Below are positions 1-13,587 of a DNA stretch of 64,000 nucleotides, piece after piece. The position numbers and the translations under genes were made by a program. The stretch is from Actinomycetota bacterium (GTDB lineage: Bacteria; Actinomycetota; Actinomycetes; Propionibacteriales; Propionibacteriaceae), in the NCBI GenBank assembly GCA_020161755.1, contig JAIUOS010000023.1, positions 1-64,000 of the forward strand, read 5' to 3'. Each line of letters begins with the position of its first letter. Position 1 is the stretch's first letter. The notes beneath the pieces were generated by a model. The model was not told the origin of the DNA. It searched no databases and worked only from the letters and a program-made list of their open reading frames with translations.

Positions 1-362
1 ATCTTCGGCCGCGCCCTCGGCTTCGGCACCTACAAGCTGAAGTACGGCCACCGCGGCATCAACCAGCCGGTGATGGATCTGGCCACCCGCAAGGTCGAGA
101 TCACCGCCCAGAACCACGGCTTCGCCGTCGACGCCCCGCTGACCGGGAGCACGCCGACCGCCTGGGGCGACGCCCGGGTCTCGCATGTCTGCCTCAACGA
201 CGACGTGGTGGAGGGCCTCGAACTGCGCTCGCCGGAGGGCGACCTGCTGAGCTTCTCCGTCCAGTACCACCCGGAGGCGGCCGCCGGGCCGCACGATTCG
301 GCCCATCTGTTCGACCGGTTCATCGACGTGATGACCGCCCGCCGCGAAGGGAAGGACGCCTG

Positions 363-363
<1 letters not shown>
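1..363 (+). CDS. carA: Carbamoyl-phosphate synthase small subunit, C-terminal part
   Basis: This is the last 120 codons of the glutaminase subunit, which hydrolyses glutamine and passes ammonia to CarB in the first step of pyrimidine and arginine synthesis. The reading frame is open from base 1 and begins inside the class I glutamine amidotransferase domain ([11 protein letters not shown], then the NHGFAVD segment). The YHPEA motif near the end supplies the catalytic His and Glu; the nucleophile Cys lies outside the window. The stop codon overlaps the carB start (TGATG), indicating translational coupling. The 5' end is cut by the window edge, so this is not a degraded gene. Confidence 0.95.
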
Positions 364-3685
<3,322 letters not shown>

Positions 3686-3686
<1 letters not shown>

Positions 3687-4774
3687 TGGGACTGCCGGCC
3701 GAGTTGCTGCGGGGCGGCTACGCCGGGCTGCTGCGTCCGGTGCTGTTCGCCAGCCACGGCGGCGACCCCGAGGCGATCCACGAGCAGCTGATTGGCCTGC
3801 TGGCCGCCATCGGCGACACCCCGCTGTTGCGGGGGATCCTGGATCTGGTCGCGGCCAGCTCCGGCGTGGCCACCGAGGTGGCCGGCGTCCGGTTCCCCAA
3901 CCGGGTCGGCCTGGCTGCCGGCATGGACAAGGACGGCCTGGCGGCCCGCGCCTGGGCCTCGCTGGGTTTCGGGTTCGCCGAGGTGGGGACGGTGACCGCC
4001 CAGGCCCAGCCCGGCAACGATCGTCCCCGGGTCTTCCGGCTACGCGAGAGCCACGCCCTGATCAACCGGATGGGCTTCAACAACCACGGCGCCGGCGCCC
4101 TCGCCCAGACCCTGGCCGAGGCGGGGATCCGCCGCGGCAACGGGGGCGCGGGGATCCCGATCGGGGTCTCGATCGGCAAGACCAAGCTGGTCGCCGTCGA
4201 GGACGCGGTCGCCGACTACCTGGCCAGCCTGGAGGCCGTGGCACCGCACGCCGACTATGTCGCGATCAATGTCTCCAGCCCGAACACCCCGAACCTGCGC
4301 ACCCTGCAGGACGGCGGTGCCTTGGCCGGCCTCACCGCGGCCCTGGTCGCCCGAGCCGCGGAACTCGACGCGAACCCGGTCCCGATCTTCGTCAAGATCG
4401 CCCCCGACCTGAGCTGGGAGCAGATCGACGAGGTGCTCGCCTCCTGCGCGGCGGCAGGGATAGCCGGGCTGATCGCCACCAACACCACGCTGGGACGCGA
4501 CGGACTGGCCCCCTCCGACGCCGGTCTGGCCGACCAGGCCGGGGGGCTCTCCGGCGCGCCGCTCACTGCCCGCGCGCTGGAGGTCGTCCGCTACGTCGCC
4601 GAACACACCGGCCTGCCGGTGATCGGGGCGGGCGGCATCATGACCGCCGACGGCGCGCAGCGGATGTTCGACGCTGGCGCGGCGCTGATCCAGCTTTACA
4701 CTGGCTTCATCTACCACGGGCCGGGGTTGATCGCAGCGATCAACGCCGCGGATACAAGGAGGTACCCCAGGTGA
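3686..4774 (+). CDS. pyrD: Dihydroorotate dehydrogenase (quinone), class 2
   Basis: Oxidises dihydroorotate to orotate with FMN, passing electrons to membrane quinone. The 362-residue product has an N-terminal extension (MGLPAELLRGGYAGLLRPVLF) that in class 2 enzymes forms the membrane-associating helices, followed by the FMN barrel. NVSSPNTPNLR is the family motif carrying the catalytic Ser region. An open frame continues upstream to 3560 inside carB, but ATG 3686 overlaps the carB stop and begins exactly where class 2 proteins begin, so it is the chosen start. The stop overlaps the pyrF GTG. Confidence 0.96.
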
Positions 4775-5580
4775 CGACCTACTGGCGTCGGTTGCGCGAG
4801 ATCGTCTCCGATCGCGGACCGCTGTGCGTCGGCATCGATCCGCATCCGCCGATCCTGAGCGCCTGGGGCCTACCGGCGACCGCGGCCGGCGTGGAGCGGT
4901 TCAGCCGTCACCTGGTGGAGACCCTGGGTGACCGGGTCGCCGCGTTCAAGCCGCAGTCGGCCTTCTTCGAGTGCTACGGGTCGGCGGGCATCGCCGTGCT
5001 GGAGCGGGTGCTCGCCGATATCGCGGAATCCCCGGCGCTGAGCATCCTGGACGTCAAGCGGGGCGACATCGGCTCGACCATGGCCGCCTACGGCCAGGCG
5101 TACCTCGCCGACGGGGCACCGCTGGCGGCGGACGCGATCACCGTCTCGCCCTACCTCGGCTTCGGCTCGCTGCAGCCCACCATCGACCTGGCCCACCGCT
5201 ACGAGCGCGGCATCTACGTGCTGGCGCGCACCTCGAATCCCGAGGGCGGAACCGTGCAGCTGGCCCTGACCGAAGACGGTGAGGGCTCGGTCGTCCAGTC
5301 GATGATCGACGCCGCCACTGCCGTGAACCGGGAATCCCGGCAGAAGGCGGTCGGCCTGGTGGTGGGTGGCACCCACAGCTCGCTGGGCTGCGATCTGTCG
5401 GACTTCAACGGTTCCATCCTGGTGCCGGGAATCGGCGCCCAGGGTGGCCGGATGGAGGATCTGCCCTCCCTCTTCGGCGACGCGGTCGACCAGGTGCTGG
5501 CCGTCGTGGGACGCGGGGTGATCGGCGCCGGTCCGGATCCGCAGGCGCTGCGCGCGAAGGTGGACATGCTGGTCGGGTGA
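4771..5580 (+). CDS. pyrF: Orotidine-5'-phosphate decarboxylase, type 2
   Basis: Last step of UMP synthesis: decarboxylates OMP to UMP. The 269-residue protein has the catalytic DVKRGDIGS motif (Lys at about residue 96) and the family's SPYLGFGSL segment. Its length and the early GIDPHP motif place it in the type 2 group common in actinobacteria. The GTG start at 4771 overlaps the pyrD stop (GTGA) and has an unusually good Shine-Dalgarno, AAGGAGG at 4756-4762, which fixes the start. It is the last pyrimidine gene of this operon; an 82-bp gap follows before mihF. Confidence 0.96.
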   Translation: MTTYWRRLREIVSDRGPLCVGIDPHPPILSAWGLPATAAGVERFSRHLVETLGDRVAAFKPQSAFFECYGSAGIAVLERVLADIAESPALSILDVKRGDIGSTMAAYGQAYLADGAPLAADAITVSPYLGFGSLQPTIDLAHRYERGIYVLARTSNPEGGTVQLALTEDGEGSVVQSMIDAATAVNRESRQKAVGLVVGGTHSSLGCDLSDFNGSILVPGIGAQGGRMEDLPSLFGDAVDQVLAVVGRGVIGAGPDPQALRAKVDMLVG

Positions 5581-5662
5581 TTTCCCCGGAATTCCTGCGA
5601 AGCTCCTAGTTGGGCGTTAGATTGACGACATCAGCCAGCTATTTCGTCTGCCGGAGAATCTT

Positions 5663-5980
5663 GTGACCATTCCACAGCTCACCAGTGAGCAACTCGAAGC
5701 CGCCCGGGCCGCAGCCACCCAGGCCCGCCGTGCCAGGGCGGAACTGAAGAACGACGTGCGCTCCGGCAAGGTGAGCCTGGCCGAGGCGCTGGACGCTTCC
5801 GCCGGCGACGACGTGCTGGCCCACATCAAGGTGGTCGATCTGCTCAAGGCGGTGCCGCGGGTGGGGGAGAAGCGGGCCACCGTCGTGATGGAGAAGCTCG
5901 ACATCGCGCCGAACCGGCGGATCCGCGGCCTCGGCCGGCACCAGCTGGCCGGGCTCAGGGCGGAGTTCGGTGATCGGTGA
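5663..5980 (+). CDS. mihF: Integration host factor, actinobacterial type (mIHF)
   Basis: A 105-residue basic DNA-binding nucleoid protein, unrelated in fold to enteric IHF. Known members bend DNA and act in nucleoid organisation and phage integration. The N-terminal half is helical and Arg/Ala-rich (AAATQARRARAELK). The C-terminal half has the helix-two-turn-helix segment with LLKAVPRVGEKRATVVMEKL and a conserved RRIRGLG stretch. The start is GTG 5663 with CCGGAG upstream. It overlaps gmk by 11 bp, and the mihF-gmk-rpoZ order is the standard actinobacterial arrangement. A weak -10-like TAGATT sits at 5618-5623. Confidence 0.94.
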   Translation: MTIPQLTSEQLEAARAAATQARRARAELKNDVRSGKVSLAEALDASAGDDVLAHIKVVDLLKAVPRVGEKRATVVMEKLDIAPNRRIRGLGRHQLAGLRAEFGDR

Positions 5981-6521
5981 CGTCACCATCGTCTGCGGGC
6001 CTACCGCGGTAGGCAAGGGAACGGTCGTCGCAGCGTTGCGCGATCGGTACCCGCAGGTGTGGGTGTCGGTGTCGGTGACCACCCGTCCGCCCCGTCCCGG
6101 AGAAGTGGACGGCGTGCACTACTGGTTCATCGATGATGCCGCTTTCGACGAGCTCATCGCCACCGACGGGCTGCTGGAGTGGGCGCTGGTGCACGGCGTC
6201 CATCGCTATGGGACGCCCTCGGCGCCCGTGGAGGATGCCGTGGCGGCCGGCCGCCGGGTGATCCTGGAGATCGACCTGCAGGGGGCCCGGCAGGCGCGGG
6301 CCAAGCTGCCCGGCGTGCGCTCGGTGTTCATCGCGCCGCCCCGCTGGGAGACGCTGCGCGAGCGCCTGCTGCAACGCGGAACCGAGGACGAGGCAGAGAT
6401 GAATCGCCGGCTGCAGACCGCGCAGGCGGAGCTGGCCGCCGCCGGGGAGTTCGATCACGTGGTGGTCAACGACGATTTTTCGACTGCGGTCGATCAGTTG
6501 GTAGACTTGCTGGGCCTGTGA
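5970..6521 (+). CDS. gmk: Guanylate kinase
   Basis: Phosphorylates GMP to GDP with ATP in the cytoplasm. The 183-residue protein carries the P-loop GPTAVGKGT at residues 10-18 and the GMP-binding segment [19 protein letters not shown]. It is at the short end of the family range but complete. The start is taken as GTG 5970, inside the last codons of mihF, because the conserved strand TIVCGPT follows immediately and CGGAG lies just upstream at 5961-5965. Co-translation with mihF is likely. Confidence 0.96.
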   Translation: MIGDVTIVCGPTAVGKGTVVAALRDRYPQVWVSVSVTTRPPRPGEVDGVHYWFIDDAAFDELIATDGLLEWALVHGVHRYGTPSAPVEDAVAAGRRVILEIDLQGARQARAKLPGVRSVFIAPPRWETLRERLLQRGTEDEAEMNRRLQTAQAELAAAGEFDHVVVNDDFSTAVDQLVDLLGL

Positions 6522-6585
6522 ACAGCCGTCCGGCTGCAGGGCAATGTTCTCCCAGACCGGGTTCTCCCAGACCAGAAGGCACATC

Positions 6586-6924
6586 TTGAGCACACAGACT
6601 CCCGAGGGGATCACCAATCCGCCGATCGACGACCTGCTGACCAGGGTCGACTCGAAGTACCGTCTCGTGCTGTACGCCGCCAAGCGAGCCCGTCAGATCA
6701 ACGCCTACTACTCGCAGCTCGGCGAAGGCCTGCTGGAGAACGTCGGCCCGCTGGTGGACATCGGGATCCAGGAGAAGCCGCTGTCGATCGCGCTGCGCGA
6801 GATCAACGCCGACGTGCTGGAATGCACCGACATCGACCCCGAGGCGGAGGCCGCCGCTCGCGCCGAGGCCGAAGCCGACCCCGATTTCTCGCTGGATCCG
6901 TTCGGCACCGACGAACTGGCCTGA
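6586..6924 (+). CDS. rpoZ: RNA polymerase omega subunit
   Basis: Small subunit that helps beta' fold and assemble. The 112-residue product begins [17 protein letters not shown] and contains the conserved [20 protein letters not shown] and [10 protein letters not shown] segments. The open frame could start at ATG 6544, but that would add a tail made of a 12-bp direct repeat (TTCTCCCAGACC at 6547 and 6562) with no family equivalent. TTG 6586 has AGAAGG (6574-6579) at the right spacing and starts where homologues start. The acidic C-terminal tail from about residue 85 is longer than in many relatives. Confidence 0.94.
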   Translation: MSTQTPEGITNPPIDDLLTRVDSKYRLVLYAAKRARQINAYYSQLGEGLLENVGPLVDIGIQEKPLSIALREINADVLECTDIDPEAEAAARAEAEADPDFSLDPFGTDELA

Positions 6925-6933
6925 GCCGGCGCC

Positions 6934-8166
6934 ATGAGCCGGATCGTGCTCGGTGTCGCCGGCGGGATCGCCGCGTACAAGGCGTGCCTGCTGCTGCGCC
7001 GTTTCGCCGAGGCCGGCCACGAGGTGACCGTGGTGCCCACCCGCAACGCGCTGGAGTTCGTGGGCGCGACCACCTGGGCGGCACTGTCGGGCAAGCCGGT
7101 TGCCGCCGACGTGTTCACCGGCGCCGAGCAGGTGCCCCACGTCCGGCTGGGCCGCGAGGCCGACCTGGTGGTGGTAGCCCCGGCGACCGCCGATCTGCTC
7201 TCCAGGGCTGCGACCGGACGAGCGGACGATCTGCTCACCAACGTGCTGCTGACCGCCGGTTGCCCGGTGCTGATGGCGCCGGCGATGCACACCGAGATGT
7301 GGCTGCACCCGGCCACCCGAGCCAATGTGGCGACGCTGCGCTCGCGCGGCGTGGTGGTGCTGGAGCCGGCCGAGGGCCGGCTGACCGGCGCCGATTCCGG
7401 CCCGGGGCGGCTGCCCGAACCCGAGGACATCGAAGCGCTCGCGCTCGCGCTGCTGGACGCCCCCGGGCTGGCCGAGCGGATGGCCGCCCAGGATCTGGCC
7501 GGGCAGAAGGTCGTGATCTCGGCCGGCGGCACCCGGGAGGCGCTCGATCCGGTGCGGTTCGTCGGCAACTCCTCCTCGGGCCGCATGGGCGTCGCTCTCG
7601 CCCGGGGCGCCGCGGCGCGGGGCGCCGAGGTGACGCTGGTCGCGGCCAACCTGGCCCTGCCGCTGCCGTCGGCAGTGAGCGGCGTGCCGGTGGGATCCAC
7701 CGCCGACCTGGCAGAGGCGATGTTCGTCCACGCCGCCGATGCCGATCTCGTGGTGATGGCCGCCGCGCCGGCCGACTACACACCGGCCGCGCCGAGCCCC
7801 ACCAAGTTGAAGAAGGACGGCGACGCCGGCCTGACGGTGGAGTTCACGCAGACCACCGATATCCTGGCCACGCTCTCCGGACGCCGTCCCCCGGGGCAGG
7901 TGATCGTCGGCTTCGCCGCGGAGACCGCCGGTTCCCGCAACGAACTCCTCGCGCTGGGCCAGGCGAAGCTCGCCCGCAAGGGCTGCCAGCTGCTCGTGCT
8001 CAACGACGTCTCCGGTGGCCGGGTCTTCGGTTCCGACGCCACCGAGGTGATCGTGATCTCCCCGTCCGGCGTCGTCGCGGAGGCGACCGGCAGCAAGGCC
8101 GCTGCCGCGCACGCCGTCCTCGATGCTGCACTCGCTCTCAGAACCGCCGAAAGGAAGCCAGCGTGA
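6934..8166 (+). CDS. coaBC: Bifunctional phosphopantothenoylcysteine decarboxylase / phosphopantothenate-cysteine ligase
   Basis: Two successive steps of coenzyme A synthesis on one 410-residue polypeptide. The N-terminal flavoprotein domain (CoaC, to about residue 180) opens with [13 protein letters not shown] and has the PAMHTEMW motif that includes the family PAMN-like site, here with His in place of Asn. The C-terminal CoaB domain starts near [17 protein letters not shown] and has the KLKKDG nucleotide-binding motif. It begins 9 bp after rpoZ and its stop overlaps the metK GTG, so it belongs to the same transcript. Confidence 0.95.
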   Translation: MSRIVLGVAGGIAAYKACLLLRRFAEAGHEVTVVPTRNALEFVGATTWAALSGKPVAADVFTGAEQVPHVRLGREADLVVVAPATADLLSRAATGRADDLLTNVLLTAGCPVLMAPAMHTEMWLHPATRANVATLRSRGVVVLEPAEGRLTGADSGPGRLPEPEDIEALALALLDAPGLAERMAAQDLAGQKVVISAGGTREALDPVRFVGNSSSGRMGVALARGAAARGAEVTLVAANLALPLPSAVSGVPVGSTADLAEAMFVHAADADLVVMAAAPADYTPAAPSPTKLKKDGDAGLTVEFTQTTDILATLSGRRPPGQVIVGFAAETAGSRNELLALGQAKLARKGCQLLVLNDVSGGRVFGSDATEVIVISPSGVVAEATGSKAAAAHAVLDAALALRTAERKPA

Positions 8167-9350
8167 GCCGCCTCTTCACCTCCGAATCGGTCACCGAGGG
8201 GCACCCCGACAAGGTCGCCGACTCGGTCTCCGACCACGTGCTGGATGCCCTGCTGCGCGAAGACCACCGCAGCCGGGTCGCCGTGGAGACCCTGGTCACC
8301 ACCGGGACGGTCGTGGTCGCCGGCGAAGTGACGACCTCGGGCTACGTCGACATCGCCAAGCTCGCCCGCGACCGCATTCTGGAGATCGGCTACGACTCCT
8401 CGGAGAAGAGCTTCGACGGCGGCTCGTGCGGCGTCCTGGTGTCCCTGGGCACCCAGTCGCCGGACATCGCGCTCGGCGTGGACACCGCGCTGGAGGCCCG
8501 CGCCGAGGGCTCCCGCGATCTGCTGGATGCGCAGGGGGCCGGCGACCAGGGGCTGATGTTCGGGTACGCCTGCAGCGACACCGCCAGCCACATGCCGTTG
8601 CCCATCGACGTTGCCCACCGGCTGGCCGAGCGGCTGGCGGAGGTGCGTCAGCGGGCCGACCTCGACTTCCTGCTGCCGGACGGCAAGACGCAGGTGACCG
8701 TCGAGTACGACGGCGACCGTCCGGTGCGGATCGACACGGTGGTGGTCTCCACCCAGCACATCGAGGCGGTCAGCCAGGCCACCATCGCCGCCGAGGTGAA
8801 GGCCCGGGTGATCGAGCCCGTGCTGGCCCGCTATCCGATCCCGCACGACGGCCTGACCGTGTACGTGAACCCGACCGGGAAGTTCGTCGTCGGCGGCCCG
8901 ATGGGCGATGCCGGCGTGACCGGGCGCAAGATCATCGTCGACAGCTACGGCGGCATGGCCCGCCACGGCGGCGGCGCGTTCTCGGGCAAGGATCCGTCAA
9001 AGGTGGATCGCTCGGCCGCGTACGCGCTGCGCTGGGTCGCCAAGAACGTGGTGGCGGCCGGGCTGGCCGAGCGCTGCGAGGTGCAGGCCGCCTACGCCAT
9101 CGGACGTGCCCACCCGGTCGGCTTCTACACCGACTGCTTCGGTACGGAGAAGGTGCCGCTGTCGCAGATCGAGGATGCCGTGCGCCAGGTCTTCGACCTG
9201 CGGCCGGCCGCGATCATCCGCGATCTCGACCTGCTGCGCCCGATCTACTCCCGGGTGACCAACTACGGCCACTTCGGTCGCGAGCTCGACGTGATGACCT
9301 GGGAGCGCACCGACCGCGCGGACGCGCTCGCTGCAGCCGTCAAGGGCTGA
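8163..9350 (+). CDS. metK: S-adenosylmethionine synthase
   Basis: Makes SAM from methionine and ATP. The 395-residue protein has the hallmark motifs [15 protein letters not shown] at the N-terminus, [12 protein letters not shown], and the phosphate loop [19 protein letters not shown]. An open frame extends upstream to 6822, but that part is only a shadow of rpoZ/coaBC. GTG 8163 overlaps the coaBC stop and is directly followed by the conserved N-terminal motif, fixing the start. No SAM-riboswitch-like structure is possible upstream because the gene is preceded directly by coding sequence. Confidence 0.98.
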   Translation: MSRLFTSESVTEGHPDKVADSVSDHVLDALLREDHRSRVAVETLVTTGTVVVAGEVTTSGYVDIAKLARDRILEIGYDSSEKSFDGGSCGVLVSLGTQSPDIALGVDTALEARAEGSRDLLDAQGAGDQGLMFGYACSDTASHMPLPIDVAHRLAERLAEVRQRADLDFLLPDGKTQVTVEYDGDRPVRIDTVVVSTQHIEAVSQATIAAEVKARVIEPVLARYPIPHDGLTVYVNPTGKFVVGGPMGDAGVTGRKIIVDSYGGMARHGGGAFSGKDPSKVDRSAAYALRWVAKNVVAAGLAERCEVQAAYAIGRAHPVGFYTDCFGTEKVPLSQIEDAVRQVFDLRPAAIIRDLDLLRPIYSRVTNYGHFGRELDVMTWERTDRADALAAAVKG

Positions 9351-9410
9351 CGCGCACCGCTCCCGCGTTCGCCCGGGTCGACGTCGGAGCCGGGCTCTAC
9401 CATTCACGTC

Positions 9411-11312
9411 ATGGAGCAGGTGCGGGTGGCGAGCGTGGCGGTGGACATGCCGCTGGCCAACCTCGACCGTCCGTTCGACTACCTGGTGCCGGACGAGCTG
9501 GCCGAGGCCGCGGTGGTCGGTTCGCGGGTGCGGGTGCGTTTCGCCGGACGGCTGCGCAACGGGTTCGTCCTCGAACTGCGAACGGACTCCGCTCGCGACA
9601 AGCTGCTGCCGCTGCAGGGGGTGCTCTCGCCGGAACCGGTGCTGAGCGCCGAGGTGACGCGACTGGTGCGGGCGGTCGCCGACCACTACGCCAGCAGCTT
9701 CGCCGATGTGGTGCGGCTGGCGGTGCCGCCTCGGCACGCGCTGACCGAGCGGGCCGAGCCCCCGGCCTACCCGGCGCCGCGACTGGAGCCGGCACCTCCC
9801 GTGCTCGGCCGCTACCCCGACGGCGAGGTCTACCTGGCGAAGCTCGCCGAGGGCGGCCGGCCGCGTGCCACCTGGACGACCGCACCGCGACCTGACGGGG
9901 TGGGGGACTGGGCCGGCGGGCTGCTGGACGCCGCCGCCACCACCCTGGGTTCGGGCAGGGGAGCGGTGCTGCTGGTACCCGACGCACGCGACCTGGCCGA
10001 ACTGGCCGAGCGGGCCAAGGAACGTCTCGGTGCCGGCAGCTTCGTCACCCTCACTGCCGAACTGGGGCCGGCGGCGCGCTACCGGGCCTTTCTGGCCGCT
10101 GCTCGCGGGCAGGTGCGGCTGGTGCTGGGCAATCGCGCGGCGGTCTTCGCCCCGGTGCACGACCTGGGCCTGATCGCGCTGTGGGACGACGGGGACGACT
10201 CCTACGCCGAGCCGCGGACTCCCTATCCGCACGCGCGGGAGGTGGCCGTGCTGCGCGCCCATCTGGCCGGCTGCGGGCTGTTGCTGGCCGCGCGCTCCCG
10301 CACCGCGGAGGTGCAGCGACTGGTGGCCACCGGCTGGCTGCACCCGCTTCAGCTCAGCCCCGCCGACACCCGGGCCGTCTCCGCAGCGGTCCGCGTCACG
10401 GCCAGCGACGAGACCCGGCTGCCCCGGGAGGTTTTCGCCACGATCCGCACCGGGCTGACCCACGGCCCGGTTCTGGTCAGCGTGCCGCGTGCGGGCTACC
10501 ACCCGGTGGTGGTGTGCGCCGGCTGTCGCGAGGTGGCGCGCTGCGCGAAGTGCGGTCAACCGCTGCGTCACACCAGGGCGGGGCTCGCGTGCGCCTGGTG
10601 CGGTCCGCCGCAGGCGGGCTGGCGCTGCCCGGAGTGCGGTGACCGGCGGGTTCGCACCCCGGTCGCCGGCGTCACCCGCACCGCCGAGGAGTTCGGCAAG
10701 GCGTTTCCCGGCGTACGGGTGCTGTCCTCGTCCGGCGATCACCCGGTCGGCGAGGTGGACGAACAATCCACGCTCGTGCTGGCCACCCCCGGGGTGGAGC
10801 CCCCCGCGCGCTTCGGGTACGCGGCGGCCGTCCTGCTCGATACCGCGGCGACCCTGGGACGGCCCGAACTGCGGGCCGGCGAGGAGGCACTGCGACGCTG
10901 GCTCGCGGTGACCGCGCTGGTGCGCCCGGGGGAGGAGGGCGGCACCGTCCTGGTGGTGGGGGAGGCCGCGGATCGGCAGGTGCAGGCGCTGCTGCGGCTC
11001 GATCCGGTCGGTTTCGCCGAACGTGAGCTGGCCGACCGGGCGGCCGCAGGGTTCCCCCCTGCGGTCAAGCTGGTGGCGCTGGAGGGTGAGTTCGCCGTGC
11101 TGCACGACGTGCTGGGCGCGCTGCAACTGCCCCAGGGCGTGCAGGTGAACGGTCCCTTCGAGACCGCCGGCGAGCCGCGGGTCACGCTGCGCTGCGCGCT
11201 GCCGCTGGCTTCCGAACTGATCGCGGCGGTGCGCACGATGCTCTCCCAGCGCGCCGCGGCGAAGACCGCTGGTGCGCTACGCGTCCGGGTCGACCCGCAG
11301 GTCGTAGGCTGA
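9411..11312 (+). CDS. priA: PriA-like primosomal protein without helicase motifs
   Basis: A 633-residue homologue of the replication-restart protein PriA. The N-terminal DNA-binding domain (VDMPLANLDRPFDYLVP) and the two zinc-binding clusters (CAGCREVARCAKC, then CAWC and CPEC, about residues 366-405) are present. The Walker A GxxGxGKT loop is absent: that position reads DAAATTLGSGRGAVLLVP. The DEEH box is replaced by WDDGDD. This loss is usual for actinobacterial PriA, so a structural role in fork binding is likelier than unwinding. It starts 60 bp after metK and 5 bp before fmt. Confidence 0.92.
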   Translation: MEQVRVASVAVDMPLANLDRPFDYLVPDELAEAAVVGSRVRVRFAGRLRNGFVLELRTDSARDKLLPLQGVLSPEPVLSAEVTRLVRAVADHYASSFADVVRLAVPPRHALTERAEPPAYPAPRLEPAPPVLGRYPDGEVYLAKLAEGGRPRATWTTAPRPDGVGDWAGGLLDAAATTLGSGRGAVLLVPDARDLAELAERAKERLGAGSFVTLTAELGPAARYRAFLAAARGQVRLVLGNRAAVFAPVHDLGLIALWDDGDDSYAEPRTPYPHAREVAVLRAHLAGCGLLLAARSRTAEVQRLVATGWLHPLQLSPADTRAVSAAVRVTASDETRLPREVFATIRTGLTHGPVLVSVPRAGYHPVVVCAGCREVARCAKCGQPLRHTRAGLACAWCGPPQAGWRCPECGDRRVRTPVAGVTRTAEEFGKAFPGVRVLSSSGDHPVGEVDEQSTLVLATPGVEPPARFGYAAAVLLDTAATLGRPELRAGEEALRRWLAVTALVRPGEEGGTVLVVGEAADRQVQALLRLDPVGFAERELADRAAAGFPPAVKLVALEGEFAVLHDVLGALQLPQGVQVNGPFETAGEPRVTLRCALPLASELIAAVRTMLSQRAAAKTAGALRVRVDPQVVG

Positions 11313-11317
11313 CGCCC

Positions 11318-12241
11318 ATGCGTCTCGTCTTCGCAGGCACCCCGACCGTCGCCGCGCACACCCTGGCGCACCTGCTCGATCGCACCGATCACGAGGTCGT
11401 CGCTGTGATCAGCCGGCCGGACGCACCGGTGGGACGGTCGAAGCGTCCGGTGCCCAGCCCGGTCTCCGAGCTCGCTCTGAGCCGCGGCATCGAGCTCCTG
11501 CGGCCGACGCGTCCCAGCGAGGCCGTGGCGCGACTCGGCGAGCTCGCGCCGGACGCCTGCCCGGTGATCGCCTATGGCGCGCTCCTGCCGCAGCGCGTAC
11601 TGGACGTCCCGGCCCACGGCTGGCTGAACGTCCACTACTCGCTGCTGCCACGCTGGCGCGGGGCGGCCCCGGTGCAGCGCGCGATCCTGGCCGGTGACGA
11701 GGTGACCGGCGTCAGCGTCTTCCGGCTGGTGGCGGCGATGGACGCCGGTCCGGTCTTCGCGACCTCCGCGGTGGCGATGGAACCGGGGGAGACCTCCGGC
11801 GAACTGCTGGAACGGCTCACGCCGCTCGGCGCCGCGCTGCTGGCCGAGACCCTCGGCCAGGTGGCGGAGGGAAGCGCGGTGGCCGTCGAACAGCCGGCGG
11901 ACGGCATCACCATCGCCCCCAAACTGACGGTGGCGGAGGCACGCCTGGAGTGGGCTGCGCCGGCGGCGGAGCTGGCGCGACTGGTGCGGGCGTGCAACCC
12001 GTCCCCGATGGCCTGGGCCGGCCACGGCGGCGAGCGCTTCCGGGTGCTACGCGCCGAGCCGGCGGCCGAAGCGGTGCCTGGCCTGGCGCCGGGTGAGCTG
12101 GCGGTCGGCCGCAGGGAGGTGCTGGTGGGCACCGGCGACGGCGCCCTGCGGCTGCTGGAGGTGCAGCCCCAGGGCCGGCGCGGCATGCCAGCCACGGCCT
12201 GGGCCAACGGCCTGCGCGGCGATCCCGGGGTGCTGGAGTGA
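11318..12241 (+). CDS. fmt: Methionyl-tRNA formyltransferase
   Basis: Formylates initiator Met-tRNA using 10-formyltetrahydrofolate. The 307-residue protein opens with MRLVFAGTP and has the conserved VHYSLLPRWRGAAPVQRAIL catalytic-domain segment containing the His and the SLLP motif. The C-terminal OB-fold-like domain begins at about residue 205. The stop overlaps the rsmB GTG. priA-fmt-rsmB is a common actinobacterial order. Confidence 0.96.
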   Translation: MRLVFAGTPTVAAHTLAHLLDRTDHEVVAVISRPDAPVGRSKRPVPSPVSELALSRGIELLRPTRPSEAVARLGELAPDACPVIAYGALLPQRVLDVPAHGWLNVHYSLLPRWRGAAPVQRAILAGDEVTGVSVFRLVAAMDAGPVFATSAVAMEPGETSGELLERLTPLGAALLAETLGQVAEGSAVAVEQPADGITIAPKLTVAEARLEWAAPAAELARLVRACNPSPMAWAGHGGERFRVLRAEPAAEAVPGLAPGELAVGRREVLVGTGDGALRLLEVQPQGRRGMPATAWANGLRGDPGVLE

Positions 12242-13578
12242 GCCGTTCCGCCGGACGTCGCGCCGATCCCGCACGGCGCGCGGCCTACCGGGTTCTGCGC
12301 CGGGTGAGCGACGAAGACGCCTACGCCAATCTCGCGCTCGCCCACGAGGCGGCCGGCCTCTCACCGCGGGACGCGGCCTTCGCCACCGAACTCACCTTCG
12401 GCACCTGCCGGGCGCTGGGCACCTACGACGCGATCCTGCAGGCGGTCTCGAAGCGTCCGCTGGCCGAGCTCGACCCACCCGTACTCGACCTGCTCCGTCT
12501 GGGCAGCCACCAGCTACTGGCCATGCGCGTGCCGCAGCACGCCGCCGTGGATTCCACCGTCGCCCTGGCGAAGGCCGAGGTGGGCCCGCGGATCACCGGC
12601 TTCGTCAACGCCGTGCTGCGCAAGGTCGCCGGCGACAGCCTGGCCGGCTGGGTGGACTGGCTCACCGCCGACGCCGATCCGCGCGACGCGCTCGCGCTCG
12701 CCACCCAGCACCCGCGCTGGATCGTGGACGCCTGGGCCGATGCGCTCGGCCAGCCGGGGGAGGCCGAACTGCGCGCCGCGCTGGAGGCCGACAACAGGGC
12801 GCCGGTCAATCATCTGGTGGTGCGTCCGGGCCTGGCCGCCGTCTCCGAATTGGGCGGCGAACCCGCTCGCTACTCGCCGTTCGGGGCTTACGCCTCCGGT
12901 GCGCCGGGTGGCGTCCCAGCGGTCGCCGAGGGCCGCGCCGGGGTTCAGGACGAGGGCTCGCAACTGGTCGCGCTCGCCCTCAGCCGCGTGGCTGCGCCCA
13001 GCGGCCCCTGGCTGGATCTCTGCGCCGGCCCCGGCGGGAAGGCCGCGCTGCTGGCTGGGCTGGCGATCGAGGCCGGAACCAGGCTGGTGGCCGGCGAACT
13101 CCAGCCGCACCGCGCCCGCCTGGTCGCGCAGAACCTGGCGGGCTACGCGACGGACGCGAATGCCCCGGTCGCCCTCGTCGCCGACGGCACCCGCCCTGGG
13201 TGGGCACCAGGGAGCTTCGCCAAGGTGATGGCCGACGTCCCGTGCAGTGGGCTGGGCGCCCTGCGACGACGTCCGGAAGCCCGCTGGCGCCGGCAGCCCT
13301 CCGACATCGACGACCTGGCCGGGCTGCAGATCGCCCTGCTGCACTCGGCCCTGGCGGCGGCCGCTCCGGGCGGGGTGGTGGCCTACGTCACCTGCTCGCC
13401 CCACCTGGACGAGACCCGCGGGGTGCTGGCCACCGCCGGTGAGGCGGAGATCCTGCCGGCCGCCGACTACCTTCCCGAGGTGCCCGACGCGGCGGTGGGA
13501 GATTTCGTGCAGTTGTGGCCGCACCGCCACGGCACCGACGCGATGTTCCTGGCCCTGTTGCGGGTCGGCGGCGGCTGA
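12238..13578 (+). CDS. rsmB: 16S rRNA (cytosine-C5)-methyltransferase RsmB/NOL1/NOP2/Sun family
   Basis: A 446-residue SAM-dependent rRNA methyltransferase. Residues 1-140 form the NusB-like RNA-binding domain. The catalytic domain has the SAM motif LDLCAGPGGKAALLAGL and two active cysteines, one in DVPCSGLGALRRRPEARW and one in TCSPHLDET. The GTG start at 12238 overlaps the fmt stop. It ends 9 bp from the convergent ROK gene, closing the forward housekeeping block. Confidence 0.94.
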   Translation: MSRSAGRRADPARRAAYRVLRRVSDEDAYANLALAHEAAGLSPRDAAFATELTFGTCRALGTYDAILQAVSKRPLAELDPPVLDLLRLGSHQLLAMRVPQHAAVDSTVALAKAEVGPRITGFVNAVLRKVAGDSLAGWVDWLTADADPRDALALATQHPRWIVDAWADALGQPGEAELRAALEADNRAPVNHLVVRPGLAAVSELGGEPARYSPFGAYASGAPGGVPAVAEGRAGVQDEGSQLVALALSRVAAPSGPWLDLCAGPGGKAALLAGLAIEAGTRLVAGELQPHRARLVAQNLAGYATDANAPVALVADGTRPGWAPGSFAKVMADVPCSGLGALRRRPEARWRRQPSDIDDLAGLQIALLHSALAAAAPGGVVAYVTCSPHLDETRGVLATAGEAEILPAADYLPEVPDAAVGDFVQLWPHRHGTDAMFLALLRVGGG

Positions 13579-13587
13579 CCTACTCCC

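Noticed and set aside
6822-9350. An 842-codon frame ending at the metK stop
   Set aside because: The first 447 codons are an out-of-frame reading of rpoZ and coaBC; metK starts at GTG 8163.
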